From positions 1 through 32,776 of the forward strand of contig CAYZDF010000033.1 of assembly GCA_964477085.1 (NCBI GenBank): a DNA stretch of 32,776 nucleotides, given 5' to 3'. The first letter of the stretch is position 1, and each line of letters begins with the position of its first letter. This DNA comes from Dichloromethanomonas sp964477085 (lineage in GTDB: Bacteria; Bacillota; Desulfitobacteriia; Desulfitobacteriales; Syntrophobotulaceae). The position numbers were made by a program, and so were the translations under genes. Shown here in pieces: positions 8,601 through 15,543 of this stretch. The notes beneath the pieces are model-generated. The model made no database searches. It was not told where the DNA came from and saw nothing but the letters and a program-made list of their open reading frames with translations.

Positions 8601-9232
8601 TCCAACCGTGCTTCCACCTCGGCGATAATGTCACTCAGGCGTTCAACATTCTGCTTTGTCTCATCCAGTTTCTTGACCGCTTCTTTTTTCCTAAGCCTGA
8701 ATTTACTGATCCCAGCTACTTCTTCTATCAGTAATCTGCGTTCTTCGGATTTAAGGTTCAAGATCTCTTCGACTCGTCCCTGGCCGATGATGGAAAAGCC
8801 CTCTTTTCCGGATCCGGTATCCATGAAGAGTTCCTGGATATCTTTTAAGCGACAGGGTGTCCGGTTAATAAAATATTGTCCTTCACCATCCCGGTACACT
8901 CGTCGGGTAATCACGACTTCATCATAATCTAAAGCAAAAAGACCTGAAGAGTTATCAAAAACAAGCGATACTTCAGCCATCCCTACCGGTCGACGAGCTG
9001 CGCTCCCCGCAAAGATAACATCTTCCATCTTGCTTCCTCTTAAGCTTTTGGCACTCTGTTCTCCCAAAACCCAACGCACGGCATCCGCAACGTTGCTCTT
9101 ACCACTACCATTGGGTCCCACGATGACACTTAGCCCCGGCTGCAAATCCAACCGTATTTTATCGGCGAAAGACTTGAACCCTTGGATCTGGATCGCTTTC
9201 AGGAAAACTTCTGCAATTCTCTTTGCTGTCAC
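5627..9232 (-). CDS. smc: Chromosome partition protein Smc
   Basis: Smc is the ATPase that, with ScpA and ScpB, loads at parS and organises the chromosome. The 1201-aa protein has the full SMC layout: an N-terminal ATP-binding head with Walker A GPNGSGKS (39-46); a long coiled coil to about residue 500; a hinge of about 510-670 including the Gly-rich stretch GGSLTGGS; a returning coiled coil; and a C-terminal head with the signature LSGGERS followed by Walker B CLLDEIEAALDESN. The length is normal. The start is GTG at 9232 with GGAGGG 9 bases upstream, and its first bases overlap the rnc stop (GTGA). rnc-smc are therefore translationally coupled. Confidence 0.98.
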   Translation of the reverse strand: MTAKRIAEVFLKAIQIQGFKSFADKIRLDLQPGLSVIVGPNGSGKSNVADAVRWVLGEQSAKSLRGSKMEDVIFAGSAARRPVGMAEVSLVFDNSSGLFALDYDEVVITRRVYRDGEGQYFINRTPCRLKDIQELFMDTGSGKEGFSIIGQGRVEEILNLKSEERRLLIEEVAGISKFRLRKKEAVKKLDETKQNVERLSDIIAEVEARLEPLSKQAEVAGLSKGLNQELEETEIKLIVNELSDINQKLFKSQAGIEDLNTQLTLFTTQIAEEENQSLRGKYELAQLEDRVQNLQGEVYELENQVKEASHELSLMSERQGYAKEQLSRLEKESSISSEKIIQSEMKITSLTGKEAVLQNNLKEVSKKLDEHEIKLAELRNLSGGSRLEELKTEIFEELSYKSKLSNELAEIEHRKETLLKQEGQCIQDIGSKEEEKDTILAEIQSIEAERTRIENEEKELHKRLQTIICGSENKRQEQLKFDETINALVRRTDQASARLNAIQTLEDNLEGYHKGVKETIFAFRKGEIKCESIYGTVAENIDVQAKFELAIETALGNSLQNIIVEKTEDGKQCIAYLKRTNNGRATFLPLDAIQGGRLTIDPKTKNHKGFQGLAVDLVSYDQRFNNVMESLLGRILIADNMDSAIDIARANQYRVRVVTLQGDQVNLGGSLTGGSTRSQSSGLLSRAREIEEITSKIDELNAELVIKKQQRTTLMQDLQQLVQDQNDIEEKLKSQNEAKGILAVERKHIEDRKGRIDESLCTLRYQIVDVQDQIKGLEERLTSTTQRIGESEHKIKELQAEQVSLETLVKETNVQAQLISEEITSAKVEVARWEQELDQTRQLIREENERLQRNNDLIKEKKKEFDNVRQFEQELIDGQDEVERSIQETTQKLQEKRFDLIELRKEKEAFSAETIRKEEGLQIKRRQAKEMEQQLHQNELRIARWQTEWESGRIRLEEEYNLSWDQAQTYQSQERKDYLQEKILLLKSQIEELGPVNYTALEEYPEAVKRFEFMTAQRTDLIEAGNALLGLIRELDKSMIERFEEGFKAVNEAFREVFKQLFNGGYAELQLDDPDNLLETGVRIIAQPPGKKAQLLSLLSGGERSFTAIALLFAFLKVKPSPFCLLDEIEAALDESNVKRFVQYLHTLSDHTQFIVISHRRGTMESADRLYGITMEESGVSKLLTVELEDRETGDPLPSAI

Positions 9233-9984
9233 TTCCCTTTACCCTCCCATTTCTTCAGAGCCAATCGGGCTGCATTCTGTTCAGCCTCTTTTTTTGTTTT
9301 GCCAGTACCTTTACCTTTGATATCCCCATCCACGTAAACTCCTGCGGTAAAAAGTTTATCGTGGTCAGGTCCTACTTCATCCAAAATCCTGTAGTTGACA
9401 TCACAGTCCTCTTTTTGGGCTCTTTCTTGTAGCATGGTTTTAAAATCCCCGTAATTTCCTTCGTCAAGCTCCATTATTTCCGGTACCAGCATATCTAAAA
9501 TGAACTTACGAGCTTTTTCAAAACCATACTGCAAGTATATTGCTCCGATTACAGCTTCAAGGGCATCGGCTATAATCGAAGATCGTTCTCTTCCTCCCGA
9601 AGATTGCTCACCTTTGCCTAAAAAAAGAGCTTGTCCCAGATTGATACTTCTCGCTTTTCGAGCAAGAGTGGTCTCGTTCACGACAGCAGCCCTCATCTTG
9701 GTCAGTTCCCCCTCTGGTTTTCCCGGGTAATTAAGATAGAGGTATTCACCCACAACAAAATCAAGGACAGCATCACCTAAGAACTCTAACCTCTGATTAT
9801 TTTCCAAACCACAAGTGGAATTTTCAAATGTATAGGAAGGATGAGTAAGAGCGATACGAATTATATCACTCTGTGTGTTTTCAAATCCTAGTCGTCTGAC
9901 AAGTTCGTTGATTTCATTTTTGGAGTTATCATCATTCTGTTTGTTTCCTTTGCTCAGGTAATATCTGTTATTATTCTTAGACAT
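9229..9984 (-). CDS. rnc: Ribonuclease III
   Basis: RNase III cleaves double-stranded RNA, including 30S pre-rRNA and structured mRNA leaders. The 251-aa protein has the catalytic domain with the signature QRLEFLGDAVL and the second acidic cluster IADALEAVIGAIY, whose D and E bind catalytic Mg2+. The C-terminal dsRNA-binding domain begins around residue 180 (DFKTMLQERAQ) and ends GTGKTKKEAEQNAARLAL. A short Asn/Lys-rich N-terminal extension of about 20 residues precedes the fold. The ATG at 9984 has GGGAG 9 bases upstream. It lies between acpP and smc, the usual Firmicute order. A structured hairpin just upstream could be a target of the enzyme itself. Confidence 0.97.
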   Translation of the reverse strand: MSKNNNRYYLSKGNKQNDDNSKNEINELVRRLGFENTQSDIIRIALTHPSYTFENSTCGLENNQRLEFLGDAVLDFVVGEYLYLNYPGKPEGELTKMRAAVVNETTLARKARSINLGQALFLGKGEQSSGGRERSSIIADALEAVIGAIYLQYGFEKARKFILDMLVPEIMELDEGNYGDFKTMLQERAQKEDCDVNYRILDEVGPDHDKLFTAGVYVDGDIKGKGTGKTKKEAEQNAARLALKKWEGKGK

Positions 9985-10018
9985 GGGATCACGCTCCCTT
10001 ATTTATTACACGCGTTGA

Positions 10019-10087
10019 AAGCCCCGCAGTACAAATCAGGGACAATCCTGGCCAGCAGGTATGTCCCCTTTCCGTAATACGGGGCTT
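10019..10087 (-). promoter_or_regulatory. Structured hairpin between acpP and rnc
   Basis: Nested inverted repeats fill most of the acpP-rnc gap. An outer 8-bp stem (AAGCCCCG 10019-10026 with CGGGGCTT 10080-10087) encloses an inner stem GGGACA/TGTCCC (10039-10044 with 10062-10067). That stem in turn encloses CCTG/CAGG (10047-10050 with 10056-10059). In RNA this is a long, GC-rich rod starting six bases after the acpP stop and ending about 35 bases before the rnc ATG. There is no T tract, so it is not a clean terminator. It may be an mRNA processing or stability element, or an RNase III autoregulation site. It could also be a copy of a dispersed repeat. Confidence 0.5.
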
Positions 10088-10093
10088 AAAAGC

Positions 10094-10321
10094 TTACTGG
10101 TTCTCTTTAACATATTTGACCACATCTGCTATGGTCTGAATGTTCTCTACCTCTTCATCGGCAATATCAAGGTTAAATTCTTCTTCAAGGGCCATCACCA
10201 GCTCAACGATATCCAGTGAATCTGCATTGAGAGCTTGGAAAGATGTAGTAGGAGTGATTTCTTCTTCATCTACCCCTAATTGATCAATTACGATTGCTTT
10301 TACCTTTTCATACACGTCCAT
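10094..10321 (-). CDS. acpP: Acyl carrier protein
   Basis: ACP carries growing acyl chains on 4'-phosphopantetheine during fatty-acid synthesis and supplies acyl groups to PlsX. The 75-aa, strongly acidic protein has the attachment serine S35 in NADSLD and the helix II region IVELVMALEEEFNLDIADEE. The length and charge are typical. The ATG at 10321 is preceded by GGGGGTGG. Upstream is plsX, separated by 148 bases that hold a promoter; downstream is rnc. The fab genes commonly found around acpP are missing here. Confidence 0.97.
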   Translation of the reverse strand: MDVYEKVKAIVIDQLGVDEEEITPTTSFQALNADSLDIVELVMALEEEFNLDIADEEVENIQTIADVVKYVKENQ

Positions 10322-10420
10322 TATTAGTTGCCACCCCCTCTCAGGTAAACTCGTGCTTCCCGTAAGTACTTTCTTCGGTTCTTAACATATTATCCTGAGG
10401 TATAAAACCTTTTATTCAGA

Positions 10421-10448
10421 ATTGTACCAGTATTTATCAATATTGCAA
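10421..10448 (-). promoter_or_regulatory. Candidate extended -10 promoter for acpP
   Basis: On the minus strand, TTGCAA (10443-10448) and TACAAT (10421-10426) are separated by 16 bases, with TGG directly before the -10 (extended -10). The predicted leader is about 90 bases. This gives acpP, and possibly rnc-smc, a promoter independent of plsX. I saw no match to the Bacillus FapR operator here. Confidence 0.5.
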
Positions 10449-10469
10449 GTAACTTTATGTTACAAGGAC

Positions 10470-11468
10470 TTAATTTTCAGCACCTTTTTGTATTTCAGCC
10501 GCAATTCTTTCGATTATTCTTTGTTCGACACACTCTTTAGCAACCCTAATAGCATTGAAAATTGCTTTCTCTTTGGAACTGCCGTGACAGATAATACTTG
10601 TTCCATTAACCCCCAATAACGGTGCCCCACCGTATTCTGAATAATCCAAGGTATGAGCGATATCCTTCAACGCAGGCTTGATTAACAAGGCTCCCATCTT
10701 CCTTACCGTATTAGCCGTTATTTTTTCCTTGATAAGCTGGAAAAGAGAGGAAGCCATCCCTTCAATGGTTTTAAGAACGATATTTCCTACAAACGCATCA
10801 CAGACAATAACATCTGCTCTGCCGTAAGGAATATCCCTGCCTTCAATGTTGCCAATAAAATTAAGAGAAGAACCCTTAAATAGGTCGTAGGCTGCCTGAA
10901 CCAATTCGTTGCCCTTTCCCTCTTCACTTCCGATATTGAGCAAAGCAACTTTGGGATTCTTAATGCCAAGTATGATCTCTGCGTAGATACTTCCCATCAT
11001 TCCATACTGGAGCAGATTTTCCGGTTTGGCGTCAGGATTAGCCCCTACGTCAATTAACAATTTACCTGCTTGCAGCGTCGGCAGGATCGTACCAATAGCA
11101 GGACGGTTAATCCCTTTAATTCGGCCTAAACCCAGTAAAGCTGTAGCCATCTGAGCACCTGTACTGCCGGCAGATACTAAAGCATCGGCATAACCTTCCT
11201 TGACCAGTCTGGTTGCTACGACAATGGAAGCATCCTTTTTCTTTTTTATAGCTGCTGCCGGATGTTCATCCATTTCGATCACTTCTGAAGCCTCATAGAT
11301 TTCCATATTTGGCTTAAGTCTTTTAGCGGGGATATGGGCCATAATTTGATCGCCTTGACCGACCAGGATTATTTGGATATCAGGATAGAACTCAGCGGCT
11401 TTTAAAGCTCCCTTAACGATTTCAGCTGGAGCATAATCCCCTCCCATAGCATCAAGGACTATCCTCAT
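10470..11468 (-). CDS. plsX: Phosphate acyltransferase PlsX
   Basis: PlsX transfers acyl groups from acyl-ACP to phosphate, giving acyl-phosphate for PlsY in phospholipid synthesis. It works at the cytoplasmic face of the membrane. The sequence has the conserved start MRIVLDAMGGDYAP, then KKKKDASIV, SAGSTGAQMA, IDVGANPDAKPENL and VCDAFVGNIVLK. An in-frame GTG lies two codons further upstream (11474), but the ATG at 11468 has GGAGG at a better spacing (10 versus 4 bases) and matches the family N terminus, giving 332 aa. It follows rpmF after a terminator-like hairpin. fapR, often located here, is absent. Confidence 0.96.
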   Translation of the reverse strand: MRIVLDAMGGDYAPAEIVKGALKAAEFYPDIQIILVGQGDQIMAHIPAKRLKPNMEIYEASEVIEMDEHPAAAIKKKKDASIVVATRLVKEGYADALVSAGSTGAQMATALLGLGRIKGINRPAIGTILPTLQAGKLLIDVGANPDAKPENLLQYGMMGSIYAEIILGIKNPKVALLNIGSEEGKGNELVQAAYDLFKGSSLNFIGNIEGRDIPYGRADVIVCDAFVGNIVLKTIEGMASSLFQLIKEKITANTVRKMGALLIKPALKDIAHTLDYSEYGGAPLLGVNGTSIICHGSSKEKAIFNAIRVAKECVEQRIIERIAAEIQKGAEN

Positions 11469-11519
11469 ACACACAATACCTCCTCTACATTCAGATTCTT
11501 ATGTAAAACTCACAATTAG

Positions 11520-11559
11520 CAGAAAAAGCCGTTGAACTAAGATAAAGTCAACAGCTTTT
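11520..11559 (-). terminator. Intrinsic terminator between rpmF and plsX
   Basis: A 12-bp stem with one G-U pair (AAAAGCCGTTGA 11524-11535 with TCAACAGCTTTT 11548-11559) has a 12-base loop and lies about 20 bases after the rpmF stop. On the minus strand the stem ends in GCTTTTTC. It should terminate or attenuate the DUF177-rpmF transcript before plsX. Confidence 0.7.
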
Positions 11560-11577
11560 GCCTTCAAATCAATCGAA

Positions 11578-11757
11578 TTATTCACCCATGGAGATAACTT
11601 CTTTGCCCTTGTAATAGCCACAGCTCGCACAGATGTGATGCTGGAGCTTAGGTTTATGGCACTGGGGGCATTCCACAAGATTAGGAGTGGACAATTTGTC
11701 CATTGCCCTGCGCATGCGGACTCTTGATTTGGATTGTTTATTCTGATGAACACCCAT
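11578..11757 (-). CDS. rpmF: 50S ribosomal protein L32
   Basis: L32 is a small zinc-ribbon protein of the large subunit. The 59-aa product begins MGVHQNKQSKSRVRMRRA and has two CxxC pairs (C30/C33 and C43/C46), so it is the zinc-binding form. It ends YYKGKEVISMGE. The ATG at 11757 is preceded by GGGGGTG, which includes the last codons of the DUF177 gene; the two genes are separated by only three bases. DUF177-rpmF is a widely conserved pair. A longer open frame overlaps this locus in another frame and is not a gene. Confidence 0.97.
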   Translation of the reverse strand: MGVHQNKQSKSRVRMRRAMDKLSTPNLVECPQCHKPKLQHHICASCGYYKGKEVISMGE

Positions 11758-11760
11758 TAT

Positions 11761-12270
11761 TTACACCCCCTTATTCCACTTAGATAATATAGCCAAACGA
11801 GGATCAATTACCTCGTCAGTACAAGCACATGGACCCTCATTTCGGTCGGCTCCACACTGAGGACATAAACCCTTGCAATCTTCTTTACACATAAACTTCA
11901 TCGGGATATGAAGTAATATATGTTCCAGAATACGTTCAGTGATATCGAACTCATCTTTTTCAAAGACGAAGGCATTATCTTCCTCATCAAGCTCAGAGAA
12001 TTCAACAGGCAGCCATTCATCTTCGAATTCAAAATTCAACGGAAAAGGAAATCCCTTAATACAGCGGGAACAATTCACCCCAATGATAGTGGATACCTTC
12101 CCTTTAACTAAAAGTGACTTTCCGGTATTCACAACATCCAGCTGTATATCAAGAGGTTCCTGAAAGATATATTCTTCGTTTCCCAGCTGTAAAGACGGTA
12201 AATTCTCATGAAATTGAAATCTTTCTGAGCCACCTTCGCTTCTTCTCAGTTGTGCAACATTTACCCTCAC
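11761..12270 (-). CDS. DUF177 (YceD) family protein
   Basis: The 169-aa protein belongs to the DUF177/YceD family encoded upstream of rpmF in most bacteria. In plants and E. coli, family members are linked to 23S rRNA processing or accumulation. It has a beta-rich N-terminal half, a central NCSRC cysteine pair followed by an acidic stretch (ELDEEDNAF), and a C-terminal cysteine cluster CKEDCKGLCPQCG that probably binds a metal. The start is GTG at 12270 with AGGTGA upstream. A consensus sigma-A promoter precedes it. The link to ribosome assembly rests on the family and on the pairing with rpmF. Confidence 0.92.
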   Translation of the reverse strand: MRVNVAQLRRSEGGSERFQFHENLPSLQLGNEEYIFQEPLDIQLDVVNTGKSLLVKGKVSTIIGVNCSRCIKGFPFPLNFEFEDEWLPVEFSELDEEDNAFVFEKDEFDITERILEHILLHIPMKFMCKEDCKGLCPQCGADRNEGPCACTDEVIDPRLAILSKWNKGV

Positions 12271-12300
12271 CAGAAATCACCTCAATATACAACAACTGTT

Positions 12301-12329
12301 ATTATAGTTATCCCCTTTTTCTTTGTCAA
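12301..12329 (-). promoter_or_regulatory. Consensus sigma-A promoter for DUF177-rpmF
   Basis: On the minus strand, a perfect TTGACA (12324-12329) and a perfect TATAAT (12301-12306) are separated by 17 bases. The start would be about 25 bases upstream of the DUF177 gene. It is the strongest sigma-A match seen in the window, fitting a ribosomal-protein operon. Confidence 0.85.
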
Positions 12330-12344
12330 GAAAGGAGTTATATA

Positions 12345-13544
12345 TTATATTTTGCTTACAATTTCTTCAGTATCTAGAGCAATCATAAGCTCCTCGTTGG
12401 TGGGGATAACGAGCACCCTGCATTTAGCGCCCCACTTGGAAATATCGACCTCTTGTCCGCTGGTTTCATTTTTTTCATCATCAATACTGACGCCCAAATA
12501 ACCAAGAGTATCGCAAATACGTCTTCGAATTAAGGCTGAGTTCTCACCAAGTCCCGCAGTAAAGATTATTCCATCAACACCATCAAGTAAGGCCGCGTAG
12601 GCACCAATATATTTTTTGACATCATGGATAAAGACATCGATGGCCAATTGTGCCCTGTAATTACCTTCTTCTGCAGCTTTTTCCAAGTCTCTGAAATCAC
12701 TGCTTAGTCCGGAAAGACCAAGTACGCCGCACTTTTTATTGAGGAAATCATTAACCTGAGCACCAGACCAGTTTTCTTTGTTCATAATGAAGGATACTAT
12801 GGCAGGATCAAGGTCTCCGGATCGGGTTCCCATCATGAGTCCCTCCAGAGGTGTGAAACCCATTGAAGTCTCCAGGGACTTACCATTATTGATAGCCGTA
12901 ATAGATGACCCATTGCCAAGATGGCAGCTTATCAGTTTTATTTTTTCAAACCTTTTTCCAAGAAGAGTCGCAGCTCTCTGACTCACATACTTATGTGAAG
13001 TGCCATGAAAGCCGTAACGACGGATTCTGTACTTCTCATAGAGTTCATATGGAATACCATACAGATAAGATTCCGGAGGCATGGTTTGATGAAAAGCCGT
13101 GTCAAATACGGCGACTTGGGGGGTTCCTGGCATCATCTTTTGACAAGCCATAATACCAGCCAGGTTAGCCGGGTTATGAAGAGGTCCTAATTCGATACAT
13201 TCTTCAATAGCCTCAATGACCTCATCATTGATAAGAACAGACCCTGAAACTTTTTCTCCACCATGAAGAACTCTGTGCCCTACTGCATCAATCTCCGACA
13301 GAGAAGCTAAAACACCATAATCAGGATCTACAATTGCATCCAGGACTAATTTAATCGCTGCAACATGATTAGGCAAATCAGCAATAATGACTTCCTTTTC
13401 ACCGTCTTTGGGGCGATGGGTAAGCATAGCTCCGGGAAGTCCGATCCTCTCAACAAGTCCTTTGGCTATGGGGTGCTGCGTTTCCATATCCATCATCTGA
13501 TACTTGAGCGATGAACTTCCACAATTAATCACAAGAACTTTCAT
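12345..13544 (-). CDS. ackA: Acetate kinase
   Basis: Acetate kinase interconverts acetyl-phosphate + ADP and acetate + ATP, giving substrate-level ATP in anaerobes. The 399-aa sequence has the ASKHA fold signatures: VINCGSSSLKYQ at the N terminus, HRVLHGGEKVSG, FDTAFHQTMP, RYGFHGTSHKYVS, CHLGNGSSI and MMGTRSGDLDPAI. The catalytic Asn, Arg, Asp and Glu environments appear intact. The ATG at 13544 (MKVLVINC) has GGAG 9 bases upstream; the longer frame beginning at 13553 would place its start inside that site. No phosphotransacetylase gene is adjacent. A promoter candidate about 160 bases upstream implies a long leader. Confidence 0.97.
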   Translation of the reverse strand: MKVLVINCGSSSLKYQMMDMETQHPIAKGLVERIGLPGAMLTHRPKDGEKEVIIADLPNHVAAIKLVLDAIVDPDYGVLASLSEIDAVGHRVLHGGEKVSGSVLINDEVIEAIEECIELGPLHNPANLAGIMACQKMMPGTPQVAVFDTAFHQTMPPESYLYGIPYELYEKYRIRRYGFHGTSHKYVSQRAATLLGKRFEKIKLISCHLGNGSSITAINNGKSLETSMGFTPLEGLMMGTRSGDLDPAIVSFIMNKENWSGAQVNDFLNKKCGVLGLSGLSSDFRDLEKAAEEGNYRAQLAIDVFIHDVKKYIGAYAALLDGVDGIIFTAGLGENSALIRRRICDTLGYLGVSIDDEKNETSGQEVDISKWGAKCRVLVIPTNEELMIALDTEEIVSKI

Positions 13545-13870
13545 TGGCGACAACTCCTTTACTTCTCTTCCACCCTGTTTTTACAGATCTCTGTCTGCTT
13601 TCTTAAGTGTCGCTCTCGTTCTACTCTATTGTCCTCTAAAATTATCCTACCCTATTACCCCATAAAAACATTAAACACATTTATTCTTTTTTACGACTTC
13701 CCCATTGTATAATTTATTTGGTATAAGTCAAGATCTTCATCAAATAGTCTAACATATATCAAAATATTTTTAAACCATCCATTTTTTTTATTATTATCTA
13801 CAGAATGTACTTGCTGAATCATTCATATACATTAACGATAATTAAAAAATCAATAAAGGCTGGTGATTAG
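13545..13870. other. Divergent intergenic region ackA / ylbJ
   Basis: This is a 326-base AT-rich gap between two divergent genes. It holds the ackA promoter candidate at 13704-13731 and the ribosome-binding sites of both genes. I looked for a sigma-E promoter for ylbJ (Bacillus ylbJ is sigma-E dependent) and found no convincing -35/-10 pair. No small reading frame with a good ribosome-binding site, and no stable hairpin, was seen. Confidence 0.6.
13704..13731 (-). promoter_or_regulatory. Candidate sigma-A promoter for ackA
   Basis: On the minus strand, TTGACT (13726-13731) and TACAAT (13704-13709) are separated by 16 bases; each box matches five of six positions. The predicted transcript has a leader of about 150 bases, unusually long for this window. 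Confidence 0.55.
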
Positions 13871-15040
13871 GTGTTAATTACCCTGAGGATCCTTCCTTTT
13901 TTGCTTCTTATCGTTACGATGTTCTGCTACCCTCAGGAAGTACTAAGATCCGCTGCGACAGGACTATCTCTTTGGGCCAATTTTATACTTCCTGCTTTAT
14001 TTCCCTTTTTTATCATCTCTGATCTTTTAATGAAACAAGGATTTGTTCATTTTTTAGGTGTTTTACTTGAACCTCTCATGCGCCCCTTATTCCGCCTTCC
14101 TGGTAAAGCTTCTTTTATCATTGCCATGACACACACTTCTGGAATTCCTATTGGAGCAATTCTTACCTGTAAAATGAGAAATGCAGGAGAAATTACCCAG
14201 ACCGAAGGTGAGAGGCTTCTGGCCTTTACCAGTAATCCCAGCCCTGGATTCATGTTTGGGGCCGTTGCCTCAGGAATGCTGGCCAATCCGGCCTTAGGTC
14301 TTGTGATTGCAGGATCCGTTTATATTTCCAACTTGATCGTAGGACTTATCTTCCGCTATTATGGAAGTTCATTTGGTCCCCGCCCACAATACCAATTCTC
14401 TCTGCGCAAAGCTTGGCAGGAACTTGAAAGCACTCAAATGAAAAACAAAAAACCGATTGGAGAAATGCTGGCTGACGCTATTAGGGAAAGCACCTCAACC
14501 ATACTTCTTGTCGGCGGTTTTATCGTTTTTTTCTCGGTTATAACCCACATGTTAACCGTTCTTCATCTCAATGCCATCTTGTCAAAGGGGATGAACCTCT
14601 TATCCGGCGGATTGATTTCTCTCGCAGCTGGTGATGCAATTGTCCAAGGTTTTATAGAAACAACGCTCGGGTGTAAAGCTACGATTACAGCATTTTCTTC
14701 GCTTAATGCCCAAGTCGGAATGCTCGCATTCCTTTTAGGTTGGGGAGGTATTTCCGTATTTGCCCAAGTGGCCAGCTTTACAGCTTCAACTGATCTGCGC
14801 TACCTACCATTTGTCATAGGCAGGACTTTACATGCGATTCTGGCCCTGACAACCAGTCAGGTCCTCCTAGCTTATAGTAATATTCCTACAATGAGTCTCC
14901 CTATATCCCTGACAGACGTCAATAGGTATTGGTTATTGTCCCTGAGATGGAGTACCTTGTTCTTTGTCAGTACCATTATTCTTCTGCTCATTATCGGTGT
15001 AACCTTAAAGCTGGGGAGAAAAAGACCTATCGGTAGATGA
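13871..15040 (+). CDS. ylbJ: Sporulation integral membrane protein YlbJ
   Basis: YlbJ is a multi-pass membrane protein required for spore formation in Bacillus, made in the mother cell. It belongs to the nucleoside-recognition/Gate-domain superfamily. The 389-aa protein has about eight hydrophobic segments. Conserved stretches include LWANFILPALFPFFI near residue 40, MTHTSGIPIGA around 86-96, the Gate-like region around 195-300 with SLAAGDAIVQGFIETTLG, and a C-terminal helix. The start is GTG at 13871 with a weak GGTGAT upstream, so the exact start is not certain. Its stop abuts the stop of the convergent coiled-coil gene with no bases between. Confidence 0.92.
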   Translation: MLITLRILPFLLLIVTMFCYPQEVLRSAATGLSLWANFILPALFPFFIISDLLMKQGFVHFLGVLLEPLMRPLFRLPGKASFIIAMTHTSGIPIGAILTCKMRNAGEITQTEGERLLAFTSNPSPGFMFGAVASGMLANPALGLVIAGSVYISNLIVGLIFRYYGSSFGPRPQYQFSLRKAWQELESTQMKNKKPIGEMLADAIRESTSTILLVGGFIVFFSVITHMLTVLHLNAILSKGMNLLSGGLISLAAGDAIVQGFIETTLGCKATITAFSSLNAQVGMLAFLLGWGGISVFAQVASFTASTDLRYLPFVIGRTLHAILALTTSQVLLAYSNIPTMSLPISLTDVNRYWLLSLRWSTLFFVSTIILLLIIGVTLKLGRKRPIGR

Positions 15041-15529
15041 TTAATCTTCCAGATTATTTTGAATTCTTTCATCCCAACGGGCCATGACATTAAGTTCTTC
15101 CCTACTGGCTTTGATCGCTTTATATGTATCTTCTAGTTTCACTTCGACATCGTGCAAAAGATCATCCGAATATTTTAAAGCTCCCATCTTCACTTCACGT
15201 GAATACTGCTGAGCTTTACGGGCTATCTCTTCCGCATAAGAGCGGGATTGGGCCACTATCTCATCCTCCTGCAACAATTGTTCAGCTTGCTTTTGAGCAC
15301 GCTCAACAATGCGTTGCGCCTCATTACGAGCATCCTCCACCAAACGATCCCTTTCTGCAAGTAAATGATTAGCTTGTCTAATTTCCTCGGGTAAGGAAGA
15401 ACGAATGCCATCAATTAATTCGAGGACGACTTCCTCATCTACCATAATTTTACCCGTTAACGGAACTTTTGTTCCTCGGTCCAGAAGTTCTTCCAATTGT
15501 TCGATGAAATCAAATAGTCTGTTTTCCAA
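15041..15529 (-). CDS. Coiled-coil protein resembling ATP synthase b-subunit stalks
   Basis: This 162-aa protein is of uncertain function. The N terminus (1-50) is a small acidic domain, and residues about 50-140 form a long, charged coiled coil rich in Glu, Arg, Lys, Ala and Gln (AERDRLVEDARNEAQRIVERA), like F-type ATPase b subunits or DivIVA-type stalks. There is no transmembrane segment or signal peptide. Similar proteins are often annotated 'ATPase' by coiled-coil similarity only; I would not assign enzymatic activity. The start is TTG at 15529 with GGGGAGG. It is 14 bases downstream of rsmD and probably cotranscribed with it. In related genomes coaD often sits here; it is absent. Confidence 0.8.
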   Translation of the reverse strand: MENRLFDFIEQLEELLDRGTKVPLTGKIMVDEEVVLELIDGIRSSLPEEIRQANHLLAERDRLVEDARNEAQRIVERAQKQAEQLLQEDEIVAQSRSYAEEIARKAQQYSREVKMGALKYSDDLLHDVEVKLEDTYKAIKASREELNVMARWDERIQNNLED

Positions 15530-15543
15530 GATTAAACCTCCCC

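Noticed and set aside
8562..8927. 121-codon plus-strand frame inside smc
   Set aside because: It is antisense to the well conserved N-terminal region of smc, with Ser-rich low-quality sequence and no ribosome-binding site.
10322..10469. FapR operator upstream of acpP
   Set aside because: The AT-rich sequence has no clear match to the 17-bp FapR consensus, and fapR is not present in the window.
11499..11753. 84-codon minus-strand frame overlapping rpmF
   Set aside because: It is a shadow in another frame; the real gene is the 59-aa L32 at 11578-11757, which has the ribosome-binding site and the family sequence.
13732..13870. Sigma-E promoter for ylbJ
   Set aside because: CATATACATT resembles a -10, but no acceptable -35 lies 14-15 bases upstream.
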